Shown: piece by piece, positions 49,204-59,166 of the stretch
Layout: each line of letters begins with the position of its first letter
Numbering within the stretch: position 1 is the stretch's first letter
Source of the DNA: Deltaproteobacteria bacterium
Lineage (GTDB): Bacteria; JADJOY01
Assembly (NCBI GenBank): GCA_016713535.1
Contig: JADJOY010000035.1
Coordinates: forward strand, 57,047-121,046
Length of the DNA: 64,000 nucleotides
Reading direction: 5' to 3'
Notes under the pieces: generated by a model
What the model saw: the letters and a program-made list of their open reading frames with translations, nothing else
Told to the model about the DNA's origin: nothing
The model's database searches: none
Program-made: the position numbers and the translations under genes

Positions 49204-50139
49204 CTACTCCGCGCCGCCCGCGGCGCTCGGCAGCCGTGACACCAGCCGCGGGATCTGCTCCCTCGCCTTCTTCACGTCGACCTCGTGCTTGAGCACGAGC
49301 CCGAGCGTGTCGCGGACGATCGCGTCGTCGAGGGCCCCGACGTTGAGCAGCGCGAGCGCGCGCGCCCAGTCGAGCGCCTCGCTGATGCTCGGCACCTTCT
49401 TGAGGTCCATCTCGCGCAGCCCGTGGACCATCTTCACCACCTGGCGGGTGAGCAGCGGCCCCGCCTCGGGGACCTTCATGCGCACGATCTCGGTCTCCAT
49501 CGCCTCCTCCGGGAAGTCGAGGAAGAGGTGCAGACAGCGGCGCTTGAGCGCGTCCGAGAGCTCACGGGTGTTGTTGCTGGTGAGGATGACGAGCGGCCGC
49601 TCCTTCGCCTTGAAGGTGCCGATCTCGGGGACGCTCACCTGGAAGTCGCTCAGGAACTCGAGCAAGAACGCCTCGAACTCGGGGTCGGCCTTGTCGATCT
49701 CGTCGATCAAGAGGACCTGAACGCCGCCCTCCCGGATCACCTTGAGGAGCGGCCGCGAGAGCAGGAAGCGCTCGGAGAAGAAGACGTCCTCCTGCGTGGT
49801 GAGGCGCTCCACCGACTCGCGCAGGCCTCCGGTGCCCGCCAGCACCTCGCCGATCTTGTCCTTCAGGATCTGCGTGTAGAGGAGCTGCTTGGCGTATTCC
49901 CACTCGTAGAGGGCCTTGGTCTCGTCGAGGCCCTCGTAGCACTGCAGCCGCACCAGCTCCACACCGACCGAGCGCGCCAGCGTCTGGCCGAGGTCGGTCT
50001 TGCCGACTCCCGCAGGCCCCTCGACGAGGATCGGACGGCGCAGCTTGGAGGCCAGGAACACGACCGTCGCCACGTTCCGCGAGCACAGGTACTGGTGAGC
50101 GCGAAAGCGCTCCACGACGTCGTCGATCGATGGAAACAT
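49204..50139 (-). CDS. MoxR-family AAA+ ATPase
   Basis: 311 residues. Walker A VEGPAGVGKTDLGQTLA, Walker B VLLIDEIDKADPEFEAFLL, sensor 1 VILTSNNTRELSDALKRRC and the C-terminal lid. Similar to the CoxD/MoxR branch that pairs with VWA proteins as a chaperone for metalloenzyme maturation. First gene of the pair; no target enzyme is adjacent. Confidence 0.92.
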   Translation of the reverse strand: MFPSIDDVVERFRAHQYLCSRNVATVVFLASKLRRPILVEGPAGVGKTDLGQTLARSVGVELVRLQCYEGLDETKALYEWEYAKQLLYTQILKDKIGEVLAGTGGLRESVERLTTQEDVFFSERFLLSRPLLKVIREGGVQVLLIDEIDKADPEFEAFLLEFLSDFQVSVPEIGTFKAKERPLVILTSNNTRELSDALKRRCLHLFLDFPEEAMETEIVRMKVPEAGPLLTRQVVKMVHGLREMDLKKVPSISEALDWARALALLNVGALDDAIVRDTLGLVLKHEVDVKKAREQIPRLVSRLPSAAGGAE

Positions 50140-50271
50140 GCGCGGCCTCGGCGTTCGAGCGGTGCTTCTGGGCGGCTACGAGAGCGCCGGATTGTAACGC
50201 GGTGCGAAGCGACGATCGTGACGGACCGCGGCGATCACTCGCTCGTCGCGCGGAGCGGGCCTCGGGCGGCC

Positions 50272-51211
50272 TCAGCGTGGGTCGACGCTGGTCGTGCCGG
50301 GCACCCACGGGCCGCAGGTCATCGAGCTGCGCGATAGCCGAAGCGGGGTCCCGCTCAGGCCGCCGCGAAGCACGAAGCACGACGCCAGGATGCCGCCGCC
50401 ATGGATCGTCGCGATCACGTCATCGCTCGCCGGATCCTCGTGGACCTCGGCCACCTGGCCGCGGGGCAGCCGAGTCGACACCGGTCGAGGCTCACCGGTC
50501 GCGAGATCACAGCGCGAGATCGCGCCGTCGGCACCCTGGTAGTGGACGAACCGGTCCTCGTCGCCCCGCAACCAGAACACGTGACGGCCATCGCAGTGGG
50601 TCACGGTCACGCCATCGCCGATGGACCAATGAGCGACTTTTCCGGTGGTGCGAGTCCACGCAAGGCGGGTGCCCGAGGCGTTCCACCTCATGCCGGAGTA
50701 CGGGTCAACGTCCCCGACACCCAACCCGTGCCAGCCGCGCTCAGCGGACCACCGCATCAGCCGGTTGGGTCGAACCTCGGCGCCCGACCTCTCGACACAC
50801 ACACAAAAGCTCTTCGGCGCGAGGACTCGCCGCGATCTCCGAGCAGTCCGGGGACGGAACCACGCGCTGGAAGGCTCGATCGAGGGTGAGCTGCGCGAGG
50901 CGATCCTCGCCCTTCTCGTCGAGCAGCAAGACCCACACGCTGTCTCGCGACAGGGCAATTCGGGGCGGTTGCCAGTATCGAGTGCCCGCTTCGTCGACCC
51001 CGAGTTGGATCACGCGCGGGATGCCTGCGGAGTCGCCCCGGAACTCACGCAGATCCTCTGGATGTCGAGAGGTGCTCGCGAACACGGGACGATCGAGCAC
51101 GGCCGTGCTGCTCCTGCATCCTGGGGTCAGGAACGCAACGCACCACCCGATCAGCAGGCTCGTGACCAGCCGCCGTCGGGCCAGCGCCTCGCGCTCGCGA
51201 ACGAGACTCAT
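50272..51211 (-). CDS. lipoprotein with beta-propeller-like C-terminus (one frame change)
   Basis: About 313 residues from the ATG at 51211. The signal helix LVTSLLIGWCVAFLTPGC ends in a lipobox with Cys, so it is lipid-anchored. Downstream are repeats resembling TolB/WD blades: SRDSVWVLLLDEKGEDRLAQ, DGRHVFWLRGDEDRFVHY and GADGAISRCDLATGEPRPV. The frame changes near 50810-50830. Not recognised as a named family. The AT-rich 80-base repeat lies directly upstream, 78 bases before the start, and could contain its promoter. Confidence 0.55.
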
Positions 51212-51257
51212 GATGCACGCCGGAACGAGCCCGCAGGCGTCAGGAACACGCCAGAAC

Positions 51258-51282
51258 GGGCTATTTCTGACCGAAATCGCCC
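51258..51282. repeat. palindrome outside the 80-base element, copy A
   Basis: GGGCTATTTC, five bases (TGACC), then GAAATCGCCC: nine of ten bases pair. It lies six bases outside the 80-base element, on the side away from the enclosed cluster. Confidence 0.6.
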
Positions 51283-51288
51283 AAAACC

Positions 51289-51368
51289 GGCTGTGGAGCA
51301 TCAGCTTTACAAAACCTGTATAGCAAGTGCTTTACGATTTTGTAGAGCAAGTGCTTTACAGCGGTGCC
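51289..51368 (+). repeat. 80-base AT-rich element, copy A
   Basis: From GGCTGTGGAGC to GCGGTGCC. It matches the reverse complement of 61045-61124 at 71 of 80 positions with no gaps. Two 18-base palindromic boxes, GTATAGCAAGTGCTTTAC (51318-51335) and GTAGAGCAAGTGCTTTAC (51342-51359), start 24 bases apart. Base composition is far more AT-rich than the surroundings. Lies between the diguanylate cyclase 3' end and the lipoprotein 5' end. Confidence 0.85.
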
Positions 51369-51418
51369 TCGCAGCCCGGCCGAGGCTCGGACAGGAGCCG
51401 GGACGACGCCGGTGCCGG

Positions 51419-52457
51419 CTACTTCGCGCCGCCACGTCCGAGGACCACGACGCGGTTGCGCTCCACCTTGGCCTCGTACATCGCGGTGTCGGCGAGGCGC
51501 AGCAGCGCGTCGCGGTCGTGGTGGGAGTCACGGCTCGACGCGCAGCCAATGGACGAGGTCAGGAAAGCCAGGTCGAGGCCCTCGTCCTTCATGAATTCGG
51601 CCGACTCGATCTTGCGGCGGATCTTCTCCGCCACCTGCACGCCCGCCTCCAGGTCACAGCTCGGGATCACCAGGATGAACTCGTCACCGCCGTAGCGCGC
51701 GATGAAGTCGTGCTGGCGGGTGCACTCGCGGAGCAGCCGCGCCACCGCGATCAGCGTCCGCGAGCCGATCAGGTGGCCGTAGCGGTCGTTGACCTGCTTG
51801 AAGTGATCTAGGTCGATGAAGAGCACGCAGAACTCGTCGCCGGTGAGGCGCGAGGCGGCGAGCTCCTTGGCCAGCCGCTCGTGCAGCGAGCGGCTGTTGT
51901 AGAGCCCGGTGAGCGGATCGCGGGCCGCCGCCGAGGCGTGGGAGATCGACTGGGTGATGAGCTGCGCGAGCACGTTCAGGAGCTCGAGGTCGCGCTCGTT
52001 GTACGCCCCTTCCCCACCCGGCTCGCTCACCCGGTTCAGGAGCTGGATGACGCCGAAGCGCCGCTCGCCGATCTCGAGCGGCGCGCACAGGACCGAGCGC
52101 GTCTTGAACTTGGCCTCGGTCTCGATCCGCCGGTAGAAACGCGGGTCGCTCTGGACGTCGTTGGCGAGCAGCGGGCCGTTCTCGAACGAGTAGCCGGCGA
52201 AGCCCTTGTTGCGCGGCACCGCCTTCGACTCGACCGACGGGGCCGACGAGCCGAAGCTGACGGCGATGACCAGCTCGTCGCGACGGGGCCGGAAGAGATA
52301 GACGGAACCCGCCTCGGAGGGGACCAGGCGGTTGGCCTTCGCAAGAGCGTCCTGGAGCGACGCCTTGAGATCGGGGGACCGCGGTCGTGAAGGGGATCTC
52401 CTCCTCGATGTGCTGGAAGAGCTCTGCCAGCTCGGGATCGAGTCCACCACGGCTCAC
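51419..52457 (-). CDS. GAF-GGDEF diguanylate cyclase (one frame change)
   Basis: About 346 residues. N-terminus MSRGGLDPELAELFQHIEEE, then a frame change near 52380 in a G run, then the GAF domain with SEAGSVYLFRPRRDELVIAV and SVLCAPLEIGERRFGVIQLL. The GGDEF domain has RDPLTGLYNSRSLHERL, FIDLDHFKQVNDRYGH and the intact active site ARYGGDEFILVIP. The inhibitory RxxD motif is not evident. Makes c-di-GMP in response to a GAF ligand. Starts 44 bases after the small lipoprotein gene. Confidence 0.88.
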
Positions 52458-52501
52458 CGACCGGTCCTCCCGCGACGCTCAGCTCCACGCGCGTGGATCG
52501 G

Positions 52502-52945
52502 TCACAGGTCCCAGCCTTTGGCGGGGAAGTCGAGCATCCACTGGCCATCCTTGGCGATCCAGATCTGCTCGATGACCTTCACGTGGTAGACGTTCGACGG
52601 TAGCAACGTGTAGCTGAGGCGCACCAGCGCGTGACCCTCGGTGCGCAGCCCGGCCTTCTCGTCCGCCTCGTCGATCGTGACGTCGTCCACCGAGAACTCG
52701 GTGATGTCGAGGACGTTCTCGACCGACTGGGTGAACTTCACGAACGCGCGCTCGCGGTTGGGCACCACGAACAGCTTGGCCTTCGCGTACTGCTTCCAGC
52801 GCACGAACTTGCTGAACGCGTCCACCGAGCGCTCGAGCTCCTCGTACCCGGGCTCGGGTACGTAGCCGAGCGTCGAGCAACCGGGCCCGAGCGCCACCAA
52901 CGGCAACCACGACAGCGCGAGCAAGAACCATCGACGCGGCACCAT
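52502..52945 (-). CDS. small lipoprotein
   Basis: 147 residues. The signal peptide RRWFLLALSWLPLVALGPGC ends in a lipobox (LGPGC). The mature part is a mixed alpha/beta domain with FSKFVRWKQYAKAKLFVVP, FSVDDVTIDEADEKAGLRTE and VIEQIWIAKDGQWMLDFP, reminiscent of NTF2-like folds. ATG at 52945 is favoured by GGAGG six bases upstream. Function unknown. In one operon with the diguanylate cyclase. Confidence 0.7.
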   Translation of the reverse strand: MVPRRWFLLALSWLPLVALGPGCSTLGYVPEPGYEELERSVDAFSKFVRWKQYAKAKLFVVPNRERAFVKFTQSVENVLDITEFSVDDVTIDEADEKAGLRTEGHALVRLSYTLLPSNVYHVKVIEQIWIAKDGQWMLDFPAKGWDL

Positions 52946-53070
52946 GTTTCCTCCGCGGCTGTTCATAGCCGAGGCCCCCGATGGCTGCAACCGACGTGTG
53001 CAGCGCGCGCGCCGGCGAGCGCGCCCGCCGCGCTCGGAAACCATTCCCGTGCCGTGCCTGCGGCTCGGGC

Positions 53071-54818
53071 TCAGAACGTGATCGCGAGCTGGGGACGGAT
53101 CATGAAGATGTCGTCGGCGGTGGGCCCGAACGCCGAGCCGACGAACAGGTAGCCGAGCTTGAGCTCGGCGCGGAGGTTCTCGCCGAACTGGTGGTCGATG
53201 CCCGCGTCGATCTCGATGCCGAGGTCCGTCTTCTTGCCGTCCTGCACCACGGTGACGGGGGTGCTCTCGTCGCCGTCGTCCGCGCCCTCGATGTGATAGG
53301 TCTCGACCCCCTCGTTGAGCTCGCCCCAGATCACCGCGGCCCACAGGCGAGTGGCGTCATCGAGCTGCCACTCGCCGGTCCCCTTCAGGTACATGGTGTT
53401 GTGGACGGTGGGCTTGAGGTTGACCGGCTCGAGCGGGCCCGCCTCCTCGTAGAGGATCACGGCAACGTCGTATTCGGTGTCGAAGGGTAGCTCGTGCCCT
53501 TGGTGCCGGTGATGGCCGCGCCGAGGGCGTCGTCGACCTGCGCGGTGAGGGCTTCCTTGGCCTCCGGACCCGTGGCGTCGACCGGACCGACGAAATTGAT
53601 GAGCACGTTTTCGTCGTCGCCACCGCTCGAGTAGCCCCACTCGCCGGTGAACCGCCCCGGGCCGCTCTCGACCCCCGCGCGCACCACGCCGCCGCCGAGG
53701 AGCACTTCGAGCGGCTCGTCCCGCGCGACGTCGAAGCCCGCCGACGCGCCCTGTGAGGCGACCGTCTGGGCCACCGCGGGCGACAGCCCCTCCTCCTCGA
53801 GACCCTGCGCGACGAGGTTCGCGATCAGGCCGACGTCGGTGCCGTTCTCGGCGATCTCCTCGCCGAAGGGTCCGAGCGTCTCGACCAGGCCCTCGGTGAC
53901 GGAGTCGACGAAGTCCTGCCGCTTGTTGTTCCCGACCAGGCCGCTGCGGTTGCTCGCGCCGAACGCGATCATCCCTTCGCCCTCGACGAACAGCCAGGTG
54001 CTCTCGGCCACCGAGCGCTTGAAGCGGAAGTAGCCCTCCTGGATCCCGACCGTGGTCGACGAGCCGGACTTCGTCACCAGCACGCTGTAGGTGCCGACCT
54101 CGGTGTTGCCGGCCACGCGCACCGGCGCGAGCTTCCCGTCGGAGTAGAGGGTGACGAAGATGAAGTCGTTGACGTCGTCGCCCTGCGAGAAAACGCCGAG
54201 CTCGATCGTGCGGTCGTACGCGACCCCCATGAGCCAGTGCTCGTCCTTCCAGCCGAGCCCCTGGCCGAGGTCGGTGAGGAAGAGCAGCCGGTCGACGGTA
54301 TCGCCGGTCTCTGGACCGTTGCCGTCGGGGCCCCATTCGAGGGTGCCTCCGCCGTTGGCGAGGATGCCGAGGCCGAAGCTCGACGGCTGACGCCCGATGC
54401 GCACGATCCCGACCGGCGTGCGGATGTCGCCGTAGAGGTGGTTGATCTCGACCTCGTCGACGGGCGCCAGCGTGCGGTCGTAGCTCGACGTGCCTTTCGA
54501 GAGGCCCGTGAGGATCGACGGCTCGTTCTCGTTGTTGCCCCAGATGACGTCGTCGAGGATGTCGACGCGCGCCTTGATCTTGATCTCGTCGGTCACCGAG
54601 AGCGTCGGGTAGAGCGCGAAGCGGTAGTCGAGGAACTCGGTGTTCTTGTCGTTGCCCGCCGGGTTGAGCGGCACCCCGTCCATGAAGAAGTAGCGCGTCC
54701 GCCACCAACCGGTGGCGTCGAAGTCGAGCGCGTGCGACGCACGCGGCAGGACCGCGCCGCAAAGCCAGAGCGCCATCGCCATCGGGATCGCGTGACTTCC
54801 TCGGCTCGCGCGGCTCAT
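53071..54818 (-). CDS. outer-membrane beta-barrel (porin-like) protein (one frame change)
   Basis: About 582 residues. A signal peptide (IPMAMALWLCGAVLPRASHA) precedes LDFDATGWWRTRYFFMDG and many alternating-hydrophobic strands such as YRFALYPTLSVTDEIKIKAR and VEINHLYGDIRTPVGIVRIG. The protein ends MIRPQLAITF, with the terminal Phe used by BamA. A Gly/Ala-rich insertion with periodic acidic residues lies in the middle. The frame changes near 53490, after which ELPFDTEYDVAVILYEEAG continues. ATG at 54818 has AAGGAGA upstream. Expressed from a consensus promoter, divergent from the phosphoesterase. Confidence 0.75.
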
Positions 54819-54865
54819 CTCGTCTCCTTCGGAAGGGGGCACCAGCGGACGGACCAAAGGGCCTC

Positions 54866-54895
54866 ACAGTAGACGAGGCTCGATCGCCGAGTCAA
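54866..54895 (-). promoter_or_regulatory. sigma-70 promoter for the porin-like gene
   Basis: On the minus strand TTGACT and TACTGT with an 18-base spacer; the -10 box is 48 bases before the ATG. Confidence 0.5.
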
Positions 54896-55061
54896 CGCAG
54901 AATCGTTGAGAAAACGGCCTTTGGGACGAGGCGGATCGGGGGCGGTGCCGGGGCGCCCGCCCCGGACGCCCCCCTGCAGATGTCGCTGGCGCTCCCCGCG
55001 ACGCTCTTGTTACGATCAGCGCACGCCCACATCACGCCGAGATGGCGTTTCGGAGTCACGC

Positions 55062-56436
55062 ATGCGGTTTGCTTCTCGACACGCGCTCGCCACCCGTCTG
55101 ACCCGCCTCGCGCTGGCAGCCACCGTCGCGCTCGGCGTGACCACGGCCGGCGCCGGCCCGGCCCGCGCCCTGAGCCAGGTCGGGCCGTGGATCGACGCCG
55201 TCTCACCCTCCGGTGCGACGATCTCGTTCACGGCCAACGCGACCAGCGCGACCGTCGACTACGGCCACACCACCGCGTACGAGCTCGGCTCGGCGAGCGG
55301 TGGCCCGGCGCCGATCGACAACACCTTCAACGCCTTCACGAACGCGTTCGGCAACAAGTTCGAGATCGCGCTCACCGGCCTCACCGCCGCGTCCCACTAC
55401 GAGTACCGCGTGCGTGTCGGCGCCACGACGTTCGCCTCGGGCAGCTTCGACACCGCCAAGGTCGGCCCCTCGAGCTTCACGTTCGTCGCCCTCGGCGACA
55501 GCCGCGAGGGCCTCAACGCCGACAACCAGCGGGTGCGCGACTGCGTCCTCGGCGACAGCCCGACCTACGGCCCGTACAGCTTCCTGCTCAACACCGGCGA
55601 CCTCCAGGACGCCAACAACGCCACGACCTGGCAGAACTTCTTCGAGATCGAGTCGGTGAACGCCACCAGCCCCGTCGGCAAGGGTGCCCTCTACCTCAAC
55701 ACCATTCCGTTCTTCCCCGCGCGCGGGAACCACGACTTCACCCAGATCTGGTACAACAATTTCTTCGCGCCACCCTCGTTCAACTCGGGCAACGAGGACT
55801 ACTACTCGTTCGATTACGGCTCGATGCACGTGATCGCGCTCAACGCGAACGTCGCCGCCGGCCCTGCCGATCCCCAGACCCAGTTCCTCGAGGCCGACCT
55901 GCTGGCGCAGAAGAACGCCGGCTACCCGGGCCCGATCGTGGCGTTCTTCCACCAGGCGGGTGTCTCGAGCGCGAACCACGGCAACACCAACTCGGTCAAG
56001 AACAACTGGTTCCCGATCTTCCAGGAATACGGCGTCGACCTGGTCTTCCAGGGCCACGATCACGTCTACGAGCGCTTCGCCACGATCAACGGCGTGAACT
56101 ACGTCACCGCCGGCGGCTCGGGCGCGGACCTCTACAACATCACGCCGTCGGCGTGGACCGCGGTCGGTCTCAAGACCCACAACTACGTGCTGGTCGACGT
56201 GAACGGACAGAACGTCAGCGTCACCGCGAAGAACGACTCGTGCTCGGTGATCGACGCGTTCTCGATCAACGCCGCCGCCAACAACGGCGTCTACCACCGC
56301 ACCGACCCGTTCCCCGCCGACGCGGGCAAGTCGGGGGGCTGCAAACGTCGCCGGCGCGGGGGCGCCCGCCGCGGTCGACCTCGCGTGGGCGCTGGCACCG
56401 CTGGCGCTCGTGGCGCTGCGCCGTCGGCGCGCCTGA
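55062..56436 (+). CDS. secreted metallophosphoesterase with FN3-like N-terminus and CTERM-like tail (one frame change)
   Basis: About 457 residues. A signal peptide (LTRLALAATVALGVTTAGAG) precedes a purple-acid-phosphatase-like FN3 domain, with YEYRVRVGATTFASGSFDT at its end. Phosphoesterase motifs are FVALGDSREG, NTGDLQD, ARGNHDF, AFFHQAGVSS and FQGHDHVYER. Near 56340 one extra A shifts the frame. Read in the corrected frame the protein ends SGGC, a Gly/Ala spacer, a hydrophobic helix LAWALAPLALVAL and RRRRA, the layout of a MYXO-CTERM or similar sorting tail. A terminator follows. Confidence 0.85.
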
Positions 56437-56457
56437 TCGTCGCTTCGTTCCATACTC

Positions 56458-56492
56458 ACGGGGCGGTACCCGAGCGGGTGCCGCCCCGTTTC
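56458..56492 (+). terminator. Rho-independent terminator after the phosphoesterase gene
   Basis: ACGGGGCGGTACCC and GGGTGCCGCCCCGT form a 13-14 bp stem with one mismatch and loop GAGC, followed by TTC. The next gene starts 18 bases later. Confidence 0.55.
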
Positions 56493-56509
56493 GCTCCCAC
56501 GCCCCCGCG

Positions 56510-57688
56510 ATGATCGCTCCTCCATCGACCTCGCGCTCGGCGACGTGGCGCGGCCGGGTGCGCGCGCGCCGCGCCGCCGCGCTCGTCGCCCTGGCGGCGC
56601 TCGCCGCGGCGCTGGCGTGGCCGTCCGAGAGCGCGCGGGCGCCGACGTGGTTGCGAGGTTGGCGTCGCCGCCGAAGCCGCGGGCCACTCGAGGACGCCGC
56701 GAGCGGCTTCCTCGCCTGCGCGGCGCGGGCCCCCAACCCCGGCGAGCAGGCGTGGGGGCTGAGCCGCGCGGCGCGCGTGCTGGCGACCAAGCTCTTCCGC
56801 TTCGACGAGGCCCTCACGATCCTCGACCGCCTCGCCCGCGACTTCCCCACCGACCCACGCGCGATGGCCGCGCAGGGCCTGGCGATGGTGATCCGTGACG
56901 GCCGCGCCGCCGGCGACGACCCGCTGCGCGTCTACTACACGCTCCTCGAGCGTCCCGACCTGATCGCGAAGGGCGAGCGCGCCGCGACGCTGCGGCGCCT
57001 GGTCGCCGAGCATCCGTCCTTCCCGTACGCCGACGCCGCGATGCGTTTGCTCGCGATCGAGCTGCGCTCGGCCGGCGACCACGACGGAGCGCTCGCGGTG
57101 CTGGCCGACATGCGCGCTCGCTTCGCGGGCCAGCCGGCCGCGGCCACCGCGGTCCTCGAGACCGGCGCGACCTACTTCGCCGACGGCCGCTTCACCGAGG
57201 CCGCCGCGTGGTATCGAAAGCTCGCGGACTTCGGCGGCTCGGCGGCGCTCGGCGAGCAGAGCGCGCGCCGGGCCCTGGCCCACCGCGCGCGACAGCGCGT
57301 CGCGTGGCTGGGGACCGCGGCCGCGGTGGCGTGGGCGGCGTGGGTGGCGAGCGCCACGCGCTGGCCGCGGATCGACGGCGCGATGGTCGGCAACGCGGCG
57401 CGTGAGCTCACCGTGCTCGCACCCGCGTGGTTGCTCCTCGTGATGGTCTCGTTCCGGACCAGCCCGGGGATCCATCGGCCGATCTGGTGGATCGGCGGCG
57501 CGACCGCGGCGGTGCTGGTGCTCTCCAACCTGTGCTTGCTCACCCGCCGACCGCGCGGCGCGGCCGGGGTGCTCCACGCCGTCTTGACCGTGAGCTGCGT
57601 GATCGCCATCGTCTACCTCTCCTTCTACCGCTACGATCTCGTGTTCACCCTCGAGGAGACGCTCCGCTTCGGGCCGGGGGTGAGCTGA
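56510..57688 (+). CDS. TPR-repeat membrane protein
   Basis: About 392 residues. An N-terminal signal-anchor helix (ALVALAALAAALAW) is followed by TPR-like helices: FRFDEALTILDRLARDFPTD, GDHDGALAVLADMRARFAG and DGRFTEAAAWYRKLADFGG. The last 120 residues contain four hydrophobic helices (LGTAAAVAWAAWVASATRW and others). Around 56640-56690 the frame gives an Arg-rich run that looks poor, so a small paired indel is possible. No named family. It sits three bases before the flippase and probably belongs to its pathway. Confidence 0.6.
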   Translation: MIAPPSTSRSATWRGRVRARRAAALVALAALAAALAWPSESARAPTWLRGWRRRRSRGPLEDAASGFLACAARAPNPGEQAWGLSRAARVLATKLFRFDEALTILDRLARDFPTDPRAMAAQGLAMVIRDGRAAGDDPLRVYYTLLERPDLIAKGERAATLRRLVAEHPSFPYADAAMRLLAIELRSAGDHDGALAVLADMRARFAGQPAAATAVLETGATYFADGRFTEAAAWYRKLADFGGSAALGEQSARRALAHRARQRVAWLGTAAAVAWAAWVASATRWPRIDGAMVGNAARELTVLAPAWLLLVMVSFRTSPGIHRPIWWIGGATAAVLVLSNLCLLTRRPRGAAGVLHAVLTVSCVIAIVYLSFYRYDLVFTLEETLRFGPGVS

Positions 57689-57691
57689 CCG

Positions 57692-59115
57692 ATGAACGCC
57701 GGCAACCCCTCCACCCGGATGCTGCGCAACACCGTGCTGCTGTTCGGCACGCGCGTCGCGATCCTGCTGCTCGCGTTCGTGCTGAACGTGGCGATCGCGC
57801 GCCCTCGGGCCCGAGGGGCTCGGCAGCTACGGGCTGATGGTGGTGCTCGCGTACGTGTTCCAGACGTCGTCGGCCCTCGGCCTCACGTACGTGCTGCCCC
57901 GCGAGCTCGGCCGGCGCCCCCACGACGCCAAGCTGCTCTTCGACGCTGCGCTCGCGGTCGCGATGCCCGCGGCGGCGGTGTTCGCCTGTGGACTGGCGGT
58001 GTCGGCGCGCCTGCTGCACTACGACGCCGAGCTGGTCCACGCCCTCGACCTGGTCGGACTCTCGCTGCTGCCGGGCGCCCTCTCGCAGCTCGGCGAGGGG
58101 CTCTTCGTGTCGCGCGGCGAGGGCGAGGCGTGCGTCATCGTCACGACCGTCGAGAACGTGTTCCGGTGCGTCGTGAGCCTGGCGGCGCTCGGGCTCGGCC
58201 ACGGGCTCGTGGCGCTGGCGTGGACGTACCTGGCATCGCGGGTGATCGGCTTCGCCACCACGCTGTGGCTGATGCGGGGGCGGCTGCCGGCGATGGACGA
58301 GAGCGCACTCCCCGCGACGATCCGCGAGCTCGCCCGCGGGCTCCCCACGTTCGCCGCGCTCTACGTGCTGGTGGCGCTCTTCTTCAAGGGGCGACATGAT
58401 CGTGCTGTCCTTGCTTCGTCCACGCGGCGAGGTGGGGATCTACACCGCGGGCTACCGGCTCTTCGACGTCGCCTGCCTGGTGCCGTCCACGGCGTCGTCG
58501 GTGGTGTACCCGGTGCTCTCGCGCATGCGGCACCAGCACGCGGGCAGCGAGGCGCCGCTCACGAACTCGTCGCTGGGAGCGCTGCTGGTGGCGGTGCTGC
58601 CGATCGTGCTCGTGATGAGCCTCGGCGCCCACGCCATCGTGTCGATCCTCTACGGTGACGCGTTCGCGGCCACCGTGCCGGTGCTCGCGATCCTGCCGTG
58701 GGCGCTCATCCCCTACGCAGCCGACACGCTCCTCGGCCACGCCATGCTCGCCGCGGACCGTCAGCGCGACGACGTGAAGCTCGTCGGCACGGGCGTGCTC
58801 ACCAACCTCGCCGTGAACCTGGTGCTGATCCCGCTGTGGGGCGCGAAGGGCGCCGCGATCGCGTCGCTGGTGTCGGGCTCGGTGCTGGCCTGGCTGCACG
58901 TGCGCTACGTGCGCGGGCGGCTCTACCCGGTGCGGCTCTCCGCGGACACGCTGCGGGCGATCCCCGCCGCGCTGCTCACGGCGGCCTTCCTGTGGTCCTT
59001 CCGTGCGTACCACCCGTTCTGGACCCACCCCACGGCGGTGGTGATCTTCGTGCTCGGCGCGCGGGTGTTCGGTGCGATCCGGCCCGGATTCGTGCGAACC
59101 TTGCTCGCGCGGTGA
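57692..59115 (+). CDS. polysaccharide/lipid-linked oligosaccharide flippase (two frame changes)
   Basis: About 475 residues with 12 or more helices, MOP superfamily (Wzx-like). It opens LRNTVLLFGTRVAILLLAFV; after a missing base near 57803, LGPEGLGSYGLMVVLAYVFQ continues. This is the usual family start, where a new element is followed by GxxGYG-like residues. After a second break near 58392 the frame continues MIVLSLLRPRGEVGIYTAGY and ILPWALIPYAADTLLGHAML. It would move lipid-linked glycans across the inner membrane. Confidence 0.82.
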
Positions 59116-59166
59116 GCGAGACGCGCGGGCGAGCGGCACCGCCGGGCGGTTCCGTATACTGATCTC

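Noticed and set aside
51211-51301. N-terminal extension of the lipoprotein into the region next to the repeat
   Set aside because: The signal helix and lipobox fit a start at 51211; the extra 30 residues would put a non-signal sequence before it.
51289-51368. Reading the AT-rich element as an integron attC site or a tRNA remnant
   Set aside because: No core-site GTTRRRY pairing and no cloverleaf could be drawn; the internal boxes fit operator-like palindromes better.
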